The notes: generated from the letters alone by a model not told the origin. A stretch of DNA of 64,000 nt from Apoda limacodes (GCA_946406115.1 OX291561.1:4208273-4272272), one strand, 5' to 3'; shown: positions 11,175 through 22,926, numbered from the stretch's first letter. Made by a program: numbers and translations.

Positions 11175-11640
11175 TCAATGTGTCCCTACAGTTTTTATTA
11201 GTTCTACATAACCATCTTTATAATTACTGAGTAACTCCCGCCTCCATAAATATTCAATCAGCCAGTCTTCAAAATTACCATTATAATTAAGTTGGTGATT
11301 TTTTTTAGAATTCGCCACTGGCTTTCTATGTGCTGGGTGTGTGCCATCTTGGGCTACAAATGAGTTTTCATCAGCGCTATGGTTTACTTTTTTGTGTATG
11401 TACCCATGGGCCGGCAGACAATCGAATCCTCTCTAAAACTCATTGTGGATGATGGATCCCTCTCTGACATGTTTCTTGATTAGGACTTCTGCCGACCTTA
11501 CATTGCCCGGACACACGTCTAACCTCAATATATTGGTGTGGTCTTCAACCATTCCTAGCACCCAGTTGCCACTCTTCTTTCTTTGTTAAAATTTCTTCTC
11601 CCAAACTTACATTCATCAATTCGGCATGCAGGCCGAAAAT
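11175..11640 (-). pseudogene. Merlin-superfamily (IS1016-like) transposase remnant
   Basis: Translation of the minus strand in three frames gives the family order. It reads IDECKFGRRNFNKERR (first catalytic Asp), KKSGNWVLGMVEDHTN, ILRLDVCPGNVRSAEVLIKK, HVREGSIIHNEF then a TAG stop, RGFDCLPAHGYIHKKVNHSA, DENSFVAQDG, and after another shift THTQHIESQWRILKK, with an end at the TGA at 11175-11177. The second catalytic Asp position (normally 'SDcw.aY') has decayed to HNEF*. There are at least two frameshifts and one stop, so this is a fossil. Merlin elements move by DDE cut-and-paste. Terminal repeats were not found. Confidence 0.8.
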
Positions 11641-12355
11641 GAAAGAGGGACAGAATCATTATTATCTCTTGCTTAGTTACGTCCTACTTTTAAGTTTTTT
11701 GCCACATAGCTTTATTTGCATCCAGAAAAATTAATGAAGCCAACCGTTTATATTTTTCAGTTAATTTAAGACTGCTATTAAAATTAAGTTCAAGCAAGTC
11801 AGTCTTCTACTGTTCATTAGTCGCTAAAATGTGAGCGCTTTCGTCTTAAACTCTTTTGTTCAGATTTCTTTATTGTTTTCAAACTATCCTCTGATATATG
11901 TTGATGGAACAGGATTCCTGTAAATATTGTCAGGTGTTTAATTATCTTTACTTCTTGACAAATCTTTTTTTTTTTAAATTATGGCGAATTATGATGCATT
12001 AAATGTTTTCAAGTCTATATAACCTTGGTTCTCAGGTAAGTAGCGGACATCGGCCAAGATCTAGACTTTATTAGTAACACTTTTTTCATTTTTAGAGATT
12101 TCCTTTGAATTTACCGTTTTTTCTCATAACCATTAATCTCTAAGCTAGTTCTCCTTTTTCATTTCGAAGTCGTAGATGGCCGTTACTTACTGTAAAGCTG
12201 ATGAGACCTGATATTTAGGAAGTACAGGAAATTTTGAAGGAAGTCACGTAGCAACAAAAACAACTAAGACATCTGTATCTGATAGTATTCCCTCCCTAAA
12301 TCCTTTTTGACGATTTGATGTAAAAAAATTGTTTGAGATACTGGTATCAAATCTT
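11641..12355. other. Unassigned AT-rich DNA
   Basis: Nothing supportable. It may contain decayed ends of the Merlin element on the left or of the family on the right. Confidence 0.35.
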
Positions 12356-12663
12356 TTAATACTGAGTAATTTTGAATAGAGTCTTTTGTGGTATATAAAT
12401 GGTCAAAACTGATGAATCCAATTTTTGCAGGACATCGTAAGCAGTTTCAGCATTTGGTACATCCATGCCTTGTGAAACGCAGTTATCAAGACGTCGCTTT
12501 ATAAAGGCACCGACGCCATCGGCGGCTCCTTTCCCATGCGAAGTTTCACTAAAATTCCAAGCAGAATTTGGGAATCCCATTTCTTCTGTCAGGTTAGAGA
12601 AGAAGTAAAAGTTTTTCTTTTACTTATATGGACTAGTTGGGCCGTCTAAAAAGAGATGGATTC
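12356..12663 (-). pseudogene. Remnant of an uncharacterised 'DGPSSQY...SHGKGxxDGVG' family
   Basis: The minus strand reads LDGPTSPYK, a TAA stop, KKNFYFFSNLTEEMGF, WNFSETSHGKGAADGVGA, FIKRRLDNCVSQGMDVPN, then AETAYDVLQKLDSS and ends. From memory, the pairing of a 'sDGPssQyrnk.N' motif with 'w.f..sHGKG..DGvG...KR.ad..v..G' recurs in large uncharacterised insect and cnidarian proteins that look transposon-derived, with the DGP Asp as a plausible catalytic residue. The in-frame stop shows this copy is dead. Lys-rich minus-strand frames at 13140-13560 could be the decayed N-terminus, separated by the repeat at 12833. Confidence 0.5.
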
Positions 12664-12832
12664 CAGTGAGACACGGTAATTTCGGTTAGCACGTCGTACT
12701 CTTCCATTTAGTCCTAAAAACTGCATTTAGTCCTAAAATCAATGACATTTTACGCTTTATTCTGTATTTTGTAACATATTCGTTTTCCTCTATTCTTTTA
12801 AAGATGTTACATTCATCATTACTTTTTAGTGT

Positions 12833-13122
12833 TCCGTACCTGAAAGGTAATTAGGAACCCTATTAGTAAGGCTTCGCTGTCCGTCCGTCCGTCGGTCCGT
12901 CTGTCACCAGGCTGTATCTCATGAACCGTTATAGTTAGAAAGTTGAAGTTTTCACAGAAGATGTATTTCTGTTCACGCTATAACAACAAATAATAAAAAA
13001 AAAAAAATAGATATTTAAGGGGGCTCCCATACAACATACGTGATTTTTTTTGCTCATTTTTTTAGATAATGGTACGGAACCCTTCGTGCGCAAGTCCGAC
13101 ACGCACTTGGCCGATTTTGTAT
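12833..13122. repeat. Widespread insect interspersed repeat ('GTCCGTCCGTC...CACTTGGCC' type)
   Basis: It begins at TTCCGTACCTG, runs through 'gtccgtccgtccgtc' and 'caggctgtatctcatgaacc', and ends 'gtccgacacgcacttggcc'. I recognise this as a very common, low-divergence repeat in Lepidoptera and other arthropods. The ends pair weakly ('ggtacggaac' near 13071 against 'gttccgtacc' at 12831), which fits a non-autonomous DNA element. Its class is uncertain. Confidence 0.6.
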
Positions 13123-13610
13123 TTTTATAAACACTTTGTACCGCATCCGTTAAAATGTTGTGGTCTTAAAGAACTCTTTTGACTTTTTCTTTTTCACTTG
13201 TCACATTAGGTAAATTCTGATCTATAGAGGAGCAAGATTTGGATAATGGTGACGTATTATTGGCTTTTTCTTTTTCCGTCATTATATTTTCTTTTGAATG
13301 TTCTGGTTGAGGAAGTTGTTTCTCTAACTTAGCAATTTATTTTTTAATCGGGCATTTTGCTTTCGAAGTCTATTTACTATCATACTCAATAACTATTTTT
13401 TTCATACTGGACTTTTTTAGTAATCCACATTCAGTAATTTTTTTTCTTCTCCGCTTTCTGCTAGTTTTTTCATCACTAGAGTTGTTTTTTTTCATCGTTA
13501 GAGTTTTTCTTTCTTTCTTTTCTTTTTTTCTCGCCAGTGTTGTCTTTGCTCGTTGTTTTCTTCTTCTGTTATACTTTCTTTTAACTTCTTTCTATATTTC
13601 CTATTTCTTT
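13123..13610. other. T-rich low-complexity stretch
   Basis: Dominated by T/C runs on the plus strand, so the minus strand reads Lys/Ser-rich. It may be a decayed part of the family at 12356-12663. No intact frame. Confidence 0.3.
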
Positions 13611-14745
13611 CTAATCAAACGGAACTTTTTTGGTCGAAGATTGATAATTGGTCGAATTCGACTTGTTTACCGGAAACATTTTGGACAATAAACCTGTTTT
13701 TGATATGGCAACCTCCAATATTCCTTTTTGTATTAACAAGTTGATTTCTAAGTCCATATTTTTTGTACTGTATAGATGTGACGTCGGGGCTGAAAAAGGA
13801 AACAGAGGGGGTTTAATTATGAAAGGAATTGAGTAACCCTTTATTATGTTCAGTATACTTAGGGGTGCCCCTTCCTCCTTCCAGATTTTTAAGAAGGATA
13901 GTAGCCTTGGGCTTGCGATGGAAAGATTTTGGCGTTTTAACAATTTTATTTGATCTAGGTCGTTGAAGCGATGACGACTGAGGGGAATTGAAATGTCTGG
14001 ATTGTAAAGGCTTTTTATATTGTCCACGAAATAAATACTGGTGGGCTAGTTGCTCAATAATTCCGACAGTTACTTTTCGAAAAAAAAGAGGTGGGAAGTA
14101 GACGGGGGAATTGCATTCAGAGTCGACGCCTGGTACTCGTCTTTGGGAAGCAAACTATTTCTCCACTGCTCTATGACTTCCGCTCTACGTCCACATACAT
14201 ATTGCAGAAGGTTATTAGAAATAAGCCTAAACTGAGAATCGGTTAAAAAACAGCTTTGGGTTCCTGCTTTAGCGACGGGTGCTTGTCAAATAGGCCCTTT
14301 AACGTGCCAGCTAATGCATCCCTTTCCAATAACAGACCATGTTAAATAGTGCCTAAAGTATGATTAACTCGTGTCAATTAATCTTGCATTGCAGATGGTG
14401 TTACTTTTTTTGCAAGATGATTTTCAGAGCGCTAAAGACGTGAAGCATGTAACATCTTTTGCGCATCTCTGTATCTTATCTGCTTATATGACATCTCTCC
14501 TAATCTTTGACACTCTGTGCCTTGAGTTGCGATATGGGGTTTTAGGGCAGGAATGACAGGCTCCTGTACTTTAGTTTTAGGTGCGAAATCAAAATCTTCT
14601 TCAGCATTCCATACTGTTTCTTCCATTCGTGGCAAGTATGAATGCGGTGCTGGTTCTGGAGCGCAGTTTTCGTCAGTTTCCGACCAAAACTTCTCGGGTC
14701 TTCTTCAGAGTGAGGATTGTATATTCGCATAAATGAAATCAACAT
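13611..14745 (-). pseudogene. DIRS-like retroelement: Gag end and start of reverse transcriptase
   Basis: Reading the minus strand, a Gag-like part comes first. It reads WNAEEDFDFAPKTKVQEP, then IATQGTECQRLGEMSY and RDAQKMLHAS (about 14440-14640), then VCGRRAEVIEQWRNS and NAIPPSTSHLFF (about 14050-14210). The RT start follows: LLSFLKIWKEEGAPLSILN, IIKGYSIPFIIKPPLFPF, and MDLEINLLIQKGILEV (13611-14027), the conserved opening of DIRS/PAT-type reverse transcriptase. DIRS elements use a tyrosine recombinase instead of an integrase. No recombinase, palm (YxDD) or RNase H part is present here, so the copy stops early in RT. Several frame changes and stops mark it as dead. Confidence 0.65.
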
Positions 14746-14824
14746 GCCAACTTCGTCACAACACCACCACCAAACTCAAATTTTTTTATCAATTTGGAGG
14801 TGGTGGTGTTGTGGTGAAGTTGGC
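14745..14824. repeat. Near-perfect inverted repeat (arms about 34 bp)
   Basis: The left arm starts TGCCAACTTCGTCACAACAC and the right arm is its reverse complement with about three mismatches, around an AT-rich centre (about 14780-14790). It lies exactly at the upstream edge of the DIRS-like Gag homology. Confidence 0.8.
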
Positions 14825-15430
14825 ATCGTCCATATAAGAAGGGAGGGGAAAATGTGCACTCCTACATGTGGATGGTGTACTTCTGCACGTGAGTGCTAAT
14901 GTATTTGTTTTAAGCGGATTTGCAGGGTAATAATATTTTATCATAATAATGAATTTCCGCAAAGTAACGCCTGATTTTATCAATATTTTTTTGGGTTTTG
15001 TCTGAGTTGAAAAGAGAGAACGCGTTGTTGATGAGGCATCAATTTCGTCCTCTTCCTCTCTGGAAAGCTCTATTGAAGCTTCCTCTCTGCGCAACAATAA
15101 AGTCTTGAGGTCAACTAGAGCAGCAATAACCAATTCATTTCGAACGGTAGAGCCCCTATTCTTAAGGCCACGGAAGGAACTAGAGAAGGCTCTAGCAAGA
15201 TTTACGGTTAGAAAAGCAAACCTTATTTTATTTAAAATCTGAGGGTCCAGCTCTGGGCCCAATAGTTTATCTTTACTCAACGGGATAACTCGCCATTCCA
15301 GCCATCCTTTACGTAACTGAGCGGCGGCCAGCTTCTTTATCCTGTCTACAATCTCGTTGTCGCCAGGATCTTCAGCTTCCTACTGTATTAGGGATCCAAG
15401 GGTAGAGATTTCAACTGGTGTTGCCATCTG
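14789..15430 (-). CDS. Unknown ORF (about 163 aa plus upstream extension), likely element-derived
   Basis: From an ATG near 15425 the frame reads MATPVEISTLGSLIQ, meets a TAG, then continues EAEDPGDNEIVDRIKKLAA, GWLEWRVIPLSKDKLLGP, IRFAFLTVNLARAFSSSF and a Glu-rich stretch RREEASIELSREEEDEI, down to the hairpin at 14824. The stretch after the TAG has no ATG at its head (15280 would be TTG). It looks like real protein sequence, with amphipathic helices and acidic clusters, but I do not recognise a family. It may be the N-terminal Gag of the DIRS-like element or a neighbouring element. Confidence 0.3.
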
Positions 15431-15719
15431 AAAGCGTACCGGCTTGTGAGTGCACGCAACCAAACATATCGCTTGCACGTAGCTTATATTTAATAGACGG
15501 TTACTTGGAACAGTTGGTAAATTTGCCCAATTCGAGCCGGTCAGTCGTACAGTGTGTGAGTAGCCTTAGGGTTCCTTGAATTAAGCCGTACGTCTTATCG
15601 TATCATGTGTTACCGTACGGCTGCTCGAATCGAGCCGTAAGGCTGCTTGAATCGAGCCGTACATTGTGTTGAGCGACCTGGCGACTCAAAAAGAGACGTA
15701 GGTACCTGTCTGATTGGAT
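15431..15719. repeat. Short degenerate direct repeats ('gaatcgagccgta')
   Basis: The words 'gaattaagccgta', 'gaatcgagccgta' and 'gaatcgagccgtac' occur at about 15579, 15627 and 15649, with related 'ttcgagccgg' upstream. This looks like a small degenerate tandem array without coding sense. Confidence 0.5.
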
Positions 15720-16250
15720 CAGGAGGCCTACAACTGATATCAGTTTCAATCCCAATCCAGTTTCAAACTAATTTCGTGGCAAGCTTAAACTCGATCTCCA
15801 TCGGTACTCCTTAACCAAATTGCGATTGGATTGAAATTAGGATTGCACACATACATTTTGAAGCGTTATGTAAGCGTACTGTAGATCAAAGAGCTAGCAC
15901 GCCGCGGCCCGACGCCCGGACCGCGCAGGCGGTGAAAGGCAGACACAAAATACCTGTCTTTACCGAACATATATCTATATACTGGTTCAGGAGGCCTACA
16001 ACTGATATCAGTTTCAATCCCAATCCAGTTTCAAACTAATTTCGTGGCAAGCTTAAACTCGATCTCCATCGGTACTCCTTAACCAAATTGCGATTGGATT
16101 GAAATTAGGATTGCACACATACATTTTGAAGCGTTATGTAAGCGTACTGTAGATCAAAGAGCTAGCACGCCGCGGCCCGACGCCCGGACCGCGCAGGCGG
16201 TGAAAGGCAGACACAAAATACCTGTCTTTACCGAACATATATCTATATAC
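15720..16250. repeat. Perfect tandem duplication, 263-bp unit, period 268
   Basis: Unit 1 is 15720-15982 and unit 2 is 15988-16250. I found no mismatch on reading them side by side. A 5-base spacer (TGGTT) separates them. Each unit begins CAGGAGGCCTACAACTG and ends 'atatctatatac'. The unit also contains partly inverted 'caatcc' words. Confidence 0.9.
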
Positions 16251-17849
16251 ACATACATATAATACATAATTATTTTATAATAAAAATATACATCAACTTT
16301 GTCGGAAGTTCTTACGATAGATAATTTGTGAGTTCCCAATAAAGTTTGCAATGTGTAACAGATTTTTCTGCTACAGAGTTTATTTCGCAAAACGAGTGTA
16401 TGGTGCTACTATATACTTGAAATATTTACTTCAAATTTAACCAAAGTACAAAACTTTGTACTTATTATAATAAATACTTCTCAGTATTTTGAACAGACAG
16501 TACTCTCATTGGACCCTTTGTTTTAAAAAATAAAGTCGGGAGTGTTTATTTCTCATTGTTCCCAGAGGTCCGAAGTGTAAACGAACTTATGTTTATATTA
16601 AGAATGGTGTCCTGTTCCTGTTCTATTACACACTTGCATAACGCTTATGTGACAAAATGATGTGAACCATACGCTACGCTAGCACACATAGTGATGAATT
16701 TACCATGTTATAGCTATGCTATTTCTACAAATTCAAACCTTATATAAATAGAGTTGTTTTTCTGGGCGGTGGTGTTGACCATGTCAGTGGTAAATATTGT
16801 TTTTATTCGGAGGAACGGAGGAAAGAAGGGTACAGGGGTGTATTAAGCTAGACGGCAGCTTAAAACAAGGCCTTATTGTTCTCAAAATATTTCCTTTGTT
16901 TTTAGACAAGTAAGGGGAGAGAAGGGGGTGAGGCGTATAACAACGGATAGACCAATTTATGCTGGTTGTTAAATTGGGAACGTTGGAATTACCACACGTA
17001 TATGCCTTCTGTTTCAAATGTGTGGGATTATAATGTTGTGGTTGTAAGGTCTACATTTGCTTATGGTTACATGGTGAGATGATTTTCTTGCGGGCTTTAT
17101 ATATAAACAAAGATCGCAGCCAGAATTTAATATTGATCTCAGAAACAAAGAATTTACTTATATGATGTTCAGTATTTTTCCATGGCATTACAGTGGGGAT
17201 TGACTCCAAAGGTTTTGTGGAAGATTGAGAAGAGAACTTCAGGACAGAGACCGTCAGACTATCGTTGAGTTTAGACGTCTAGTATAATACGGAAAATTGT
17301 CGAGCTATCGTAGAGCTTGCACGTTGAGCGATTCGAGAAATCAGCCTGTCCGTCAAGGCTTGAAAAGTGTCTTAATTTTTTATTATTTTAAAACAGTGAA
17401 AACGTAACAAATTGTGTAAGTTACATAGATTCAAAAAAGGTTTCATTTATTTATTTATTTTCCAGAGGTAGGAAATTTTTCTTTTTTTTAATTTAGATTT
17501 AAATTTACAAGAGCTCTAAAATCTCCGTTTTCCCGGGTAATTTTCTGAAACACAAGGATTTCGTCTTTCTTTGTCTAATTCTTTAGACAAGAAAGAATTT
17601 AGCTGATTTTCTTAAATTTTGTTGTCTAATAGATTGTTATGAGAACTAGGTAACCTAGACTTTCTAAGTCTGGCTATTATTTGTTTTTAATTTTTATGGG
17701 AAAATTTTGAAGAACAAGGGTGATAAGGCAATATTTCTCGATTTTCTTTTATGTTAAGGAGAGTGTGTGAATTTTGTGAAATGTTTGAGTTTTGTGTGTG
17801 TTTTTAAAAAATATTTTTTATTGCAATTTTGACTGAGTTGTTACACAAA
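16251..17849. other. Unassigned AT-rich DNA
   Basis: No supportable gene. There is a 'tttatatataaac' stretch at about 17096 followed by 'tgatctcagaaac'. It could be part of a decayed LTR, but no partner copy was found. Confidence 0.3.
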
Positions 17850-18410
17850 CAATTAAATTTACAGCTCAGCCTATTTTTTTTAAATTATACCTTGTCTTCA
17901 TCAACTAACTCTATAAGAGTTGAATTTTGATCTCAGTTAAATTTATAATTGTCACTGAAAATTACATTAAACTTATTTTTTCTTTTTTTAATTTTATTAC
18001 ATAAAAATTCTTAAAACTACACTTCACAACACCAATTTACACGCCAAAATCTGTGTTTTCAATGGAGTTTGAGTCGGAAGGGAGATCTAGAACAGATCTT
18101 CGCTAACGGTCCTGCGCTACAGATTCACGGCATACTATATCTGGACTAAGTCTAGATAAACACATATCAAACATTGAGGATACATTCTGGAAATGGTTCT
18201 TGGCTTTTTTGGACCTGTAGTTTATTTAAAATCGACTACTTAAACAAGGAGGTATAATTATATCGAGGCAACCTAATTTGTAGAACACACAAACAATTTG
18301 ACCTACAGCTCAGCCTTTTTCTTTAAGATTATATATACCTTGTCTTCATCAACTATCTTTGTAAGAGTTGAATTTAATCTGTTAAATTTAAAATTGTCAC
18401 TGAAAATCTA
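17850..18410. repeat. Diverged direct repeat pair about 445 bp apart
   Basis: The ~110-bp block 'acagctcagcc...cttgtcttcatcaact...gagttgaattt...attgtcactgaaaat' occurs at about 17860-17963 and again at about 18303-18408 with many differences. The DNA between has no ORF. It may be an old tandem duplication or the ends of a small decayed element. Confidence 0.55.
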
Positions 18411-18741
18411 CGAGTTCCACAACTGCATATCTAAACCACGAGAAATCTAAATTACTACTCAATTTTATACTACGGAGGGGTGAAAATTTATTTTCAGTTT
18501 CAAATAAACGAAAGAATCTAAATCATTGACAAAGGTATTATAAACATAACATAACATTGTATGTCTAGATTTTTTTAGTGCTGCTAGCTGGTTCTGATGG
18601 GGAAGTCTTTTCTTCTGACTTCCGAAAGAGTTTTGTAATATGGAGTGCTGGTGTGACAAGTTCAGTTAGGGTAAAAACTTCTATACCTCAGCGGGGGCTT
18701 CAAAATTTCGCCTTATTCAAAATTCATCTCGGATGAAACAC
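18411..18741. other. Unassigned DNA left of the piggyBac-like element
   Basis: No gene supported; it reads up to the TTAA at 18742. Confidence 0.35.
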
Positions 18742-20205
18742 TTAACCCCTTATTGCATGAATTATGAAGGAGATAGAAATAAAAAACATTTTTAGCGAAA
18801 ATATCTTTTATTAGGCCTTAGTAGACAATGTTAATTAAAAGAAAAAAAAAAAAACCAAAACTTAAGAAATTACTCTACGAAGCCATATATGGATTCGTAT
18901 GCATTCGGTAAAATAAATCAATTCCATATATGGCTTCGTATGCGTTAAATGAAATTTAAAATAATTAGGTTTTATGAAAATCTTTAAAACAATTTCTTTT
19001 ATCATTGTAGTATAAATAAACTTGACATTTTCCACATTTAGTAAAAGAACGGTATTTGGAGCAGTTCTCGCATATTTGTCGATTTTTCATCCATTCAGGG
19101 AAATGTTCCAAGTTATCTGAACGTACAGTCGTCTCCAAAGGTAGGTCTTGATGGCGGACTGGAGTTTTTCGTTGTTTTTTGTTGGGAACAGGTGAATCAG
19201 GCAAGCTGGATGGAGTGCTACCTCGGCGTGTCGGAGTACTGTCTCTGGTTGTTTTTTGTCTCTGATTGTTCAATATCTGTCTTCCTAATGTTTGCTGGCT
19301 TTTTAAATTTGTCTTGAGCAGATTTTAAATTTGATTGCTCAACGATCATTTCAATAAGGTTATCAGTGAAAAGGTACTTGAAAATTTCTTGAGGTGTATT
19401 TAACTGCATTATTTGCTCTGGTAGATCAGAATTCCCTGTAAATTTGAAATTTTCATAACAGAAAGTTTCCAGTTTATTATTTCTCCAAACGACACTGTCT
19501 TTTTTGGATTTTTTCGTCATTTTTTAGATGTGGATGGAGCCTGCGACGTTTGTGTGGTTATTTTAATTTCATTATCAGAAGAATCTGAATCGGGTATGAC
19601 AATTTTTTTTTCCGAGGAGAAGGGCGAGAATAGGGTTGGTATTCAGAGTCGGAGTCAGAAGCAAGATTGTCATCACTCAAGAAACCATCACCAAGAATGA
19701 GATTAACATGCTTGAATTTGCCATAAAAGCTAGAAGGATCCATATCTGCAAAGAAAAGAAAGCAACCTTGTATGCACACGAAGCCATATTTGTCTGATAA
19801 TGTTGGCGCAAACGCATACGAAGCCAAATATGGCAATTTAAAAAAATGGCGGGAAAATCGAAGAAAACAAAAAAAACACAACAAACGTAATCATACCATG
19901 TTTTTGGACACACAAGAAAGCTGTTTTGAAATTCACAGGTTTTTACTTACCGTTTTAGTATATTTTTTTTCGGCAACAAAATCGGCACTCACTACTTGCA
20001 CAGTCACTTTCGACCAACCGGCCTTTAACGTCCAATGATTTGACAGCTAACGGAAACCATAGACAAGAAAAAATGGGTTCGGATACATGAATACATGAAA
20101 TATTTGATTGCCAGGAAATAATTTAAAAAATACTACTTTTTATGTATTTAAAAAAATAAGAAACTTTAACAGCCATATTTGGCTTCCTATGCGGTAAGGG
20201 GTTAA
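18742..20205 (-). mobile_element. piggyBac-like element with TTAA ends, internally deleted
   Basis: TTAA duplicates sit at 18742-18745 and 20202-20205. Directly inside them are inverted ends: CCCCTTATTGCAT on the left and, read inward from the right, CCCCTTACCGCAT. Near the ends are five copies of a motif close to GCCATATWTGGCTTCGTATG (18877, 18924, 19777, 19813, 20172) in both orientations, as expected for subterminal transposase-binding repeats. At about 1.46 kb it is roughly 1 kb or more shorter than autonomous piggyBac elements, because the transposase core is missing. Confidence 0.8.
18965..19743 (-). pseudogene. piggyBac transposase: N-terminus plus C-terminal Cys-rich domain, core deleted
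   Basis: The ATG at 19743 follows a pyrimidine-rich tract ending CAG, so it may start a coding exon after a 5' intron. The N-terminal part is acidic and Ser-rich (SDDNLASDSDSEYQPYSR). After a frame change comes the conserved start of the piggyBac transposase fold: FKFTGNSDLPEQIMQLNTP, EIFKYLFTDNLIEMIVEQSN (about 19340-19460). Instead of continuing to the three catalytic Asp residues, the sequence moves within about 150 bp to the C-terminal Cys-rich domain (RQICENCSKYRSFTKCGKC, CFKDFHKT, 18965-19080), which in this family binds the element ends. At least two frame changes occur. The catalytic domain is absent, so it cannot cut DNA. Confidence 0.8.
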
Positions 20206-22732
20206 CAAGGATTACTTACGGGAGCGTGCATAATACACCCCAAATTAAGAAAAAAATAGTAATATGCCAGGACAAGATTGTTCGTCCCACAATTTTAAGA
20301 TACCACCCCCGATGACAGGGATTGGAGATCGGTTTTTCAAAGATAACTTCACAAGACTGGAGAAGTGGGCATATATGAAGGCTGACGATCCGTCTGGAAC
20401 GACTAGGCAGACATTGAGAAAATAGTGCTGGAGCAATCACCTCGTCTCTCAATAATCTAGTTTATTTTGTAAATGTTTATCATTTAGTAATTAATTGACA
20501 ATTAAATTTCTAGTACTTTGTTAAAATCGCTTAAATTGTTAATATTCTTGTAAATTCAGTATTGAGCGACTACGGGACTTCAGCTAAGTATTGCAGTATC
20601 ACTTTCCTTATTATTTGTGTACCTACATGTTAAAAATTGTGTGTGTTGTGGGTCTTTTCAGTAAACAGATAACTGCTGTTTCGTCTTAAGCCCTAATAGG
20701 GTCTGTGCCAAGTTATTGAACTATTATAAATTCTAGTGAATAACTGTCATTCTTTTGAAGTTACCATTATGCATTATAAAAGATAACTATCATGTTATTG
20801 AATCTACTATTATAAAATGTAAAGAATAGATAACATGCTTTTGGACTAATTATCATAAATTGCAGAGAATAGTCATCATTCCTCGTGAAAGTTTTAAAAC
20901 ACCTAGATTTATCTTTTCTTTCTTTAATATTTGTTTTTCTGTGTTAGCGTTAATTAAATATTTGATTTTAAGATTTAACTGTTCTTTGGAGTAGTGTTAG
21001 GAGTAGGGATAGTGGTTCTGTTTGGCAGCTCTTCCTTTGTTCCACTATCAGTAGGCAAAAACCCCTAGCAATTAGAGAAGAGTCTTTGTTGAGGGTCACC
21101 CTATTGGATGGCTAGCAATAAAGAAATTACTAAGTAATAATTAATTAAAAACTAAGAAATAAATAAGCAATAAAGTTTCGAGTACAACTAAATATATATA
21201 TAATATGAAAATAAAGTAGTTTTTTTTTTTTTTTAATAATTAATTTTCTTTTCACTTATCCTATACTACGTATCTCAACTTATACAAGTAACATTTACCT
21301 ATTAAACTCAACTATTCAGTCAGTTCTCGTAAGAAACGTAGTCAGTAATATAAAAGTATATCAAAGAGGGGTAACCTATATATAATAGAAAGTAAATGGT
21401 TATTATTTCATTACTACAAAGAGTTTTTGACTATCAGTTAATTTCTGCTTTAACGATATTTTATTGGCTAAGAGTGTTCCTATTACATTATAAAATCAGT
21501 AGGACTGAGGGCTTGATAATCGATTTTTCTTCTTACAATAAATAAAACGTACCTTAAAAGAAATGATCATTATAAAAACTGATTGGCCAATCAAGACGGA
21601 CGTACGTTTCCAGCTTACAACTGATGGCATCATCACACACATATATATATATATATATATTTAGGCACAATGCCCCAAACAAGAAGAGAATCGATCTATC
21701 TCAGAGTCATATTCAGATGCGATACTGCCTAAATATCTGGTTTTCAGGTTACAATCGTAGTCAATACCTATGTCCTATTGAAAGTGATTTCCTATTTAAC
21801 AATTATCTGAGTTGATAAATCACAAAACGATTACGGTTAATATTCACTGTAAAGGTTACTGTAAATATGACGCAACTTGCAATAATAGAAGTTTAATCAC
21901 TATCCAAATTGGTTTCAACAGCAAGTAACAATCTTTGGTAAAAAAACCTATGAGAACTGATTTCGATACTGAAAATATCTAGACCAAGGAACAAATACCC
22001 ACTCATTTCCAAAATAGACGATCACGAAAATTATTTAGGCCTTCAGGGCCGAACTCCGAGTACGAGCGACGAACTTCGACGAGATTTTCATCTATTCGAA
22101 TTAAACTAATACTCGCAATGTTTAGGTAAACAATTTAGTTAATCATCCAAATAGGAACTAATTCCTTCTAAGTACGTTTAGGTTCCATCACAAATTGCAC
22201 GGTTATCAAGGGGTCAGATAAGTTCTGTAACAGCAGGTAGTTTTCACAGGCAGCTGCTTATACTGTGGGCATGGCTCAACGATATGTTATTTCATGGACA
22301 AGAATTAAAGAAAGTGGTAATCCTGGATCACTGCAACAGGACGAACTGGTCGAAGGTGCTGATGTGTATCAAGCAGTTTTCCTTTCGCAGCAACTTTTTG
22401 GGCCGAGTTAAGACTCATAAATGGCGAAAAATAAACTGGGGCACTTTCTTTTTTGAATATTTTTATCATTTTAAATGCCAGTTGATATAATTGAGAATTA
22501 TGTATATACCTGTAGTTCTCTACTTACCAAAACATTGCAAAGCCTCTTGCAGCATTATCTAAGAGTCAACAGTTTTCATAGTTAGGAAGTAATGCTCTAC
22601 ATTAATTAGTTATAGCTAGGTAACTACGCAGGCCGTGAAATTAAAAACAGTCAGATAAATCGCCTAAATCATCCTCATATGTACTACACACTAGATGACA
22701 GGCTAAGCTTTAAAGGATAAGTCTCAAGAATA
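20206..22732. other. Unassigned DNA with short degenerate repeats
   Basis: A three-unit degenerate repeat (period about 65-75 bp, words 'gttattgaa...actattataaa...gaataactgtcatt') lies at about 20714-20885. A (TA)n tract is at 21637-21660. A possible coding fragment at 20270-20430 (either strand) has no family I recognise. No gene supported. Confidence 0.35.
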
Positions 22733-22926
22733 TGTTAAGACTCCTTTGTTAGTCTCTGTTTTGTCTGTGCCAGTGTTGCGTTACCAAGACAACTATTCTG
22801 TTATTTTTATGAAAGATAGTCAATGCAATGTAATATACTGAAATAGTCTTTTTATTATACAATAAGATGCTAAATGTGTTTTATCAATACTCAACTCTAT
22901 AAATCCACGTATGGTATACTTTAATA
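22733..22926 (+). repeat. 5' LTR of the Copia element
   Basis: Begins TGTTAAGACTCCTTTG and ends TATACTTTAATA. The same 194-bp block is at 25396-25589 with four substitutions. The end does not have the canonical CA. Confidence 0.85.
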
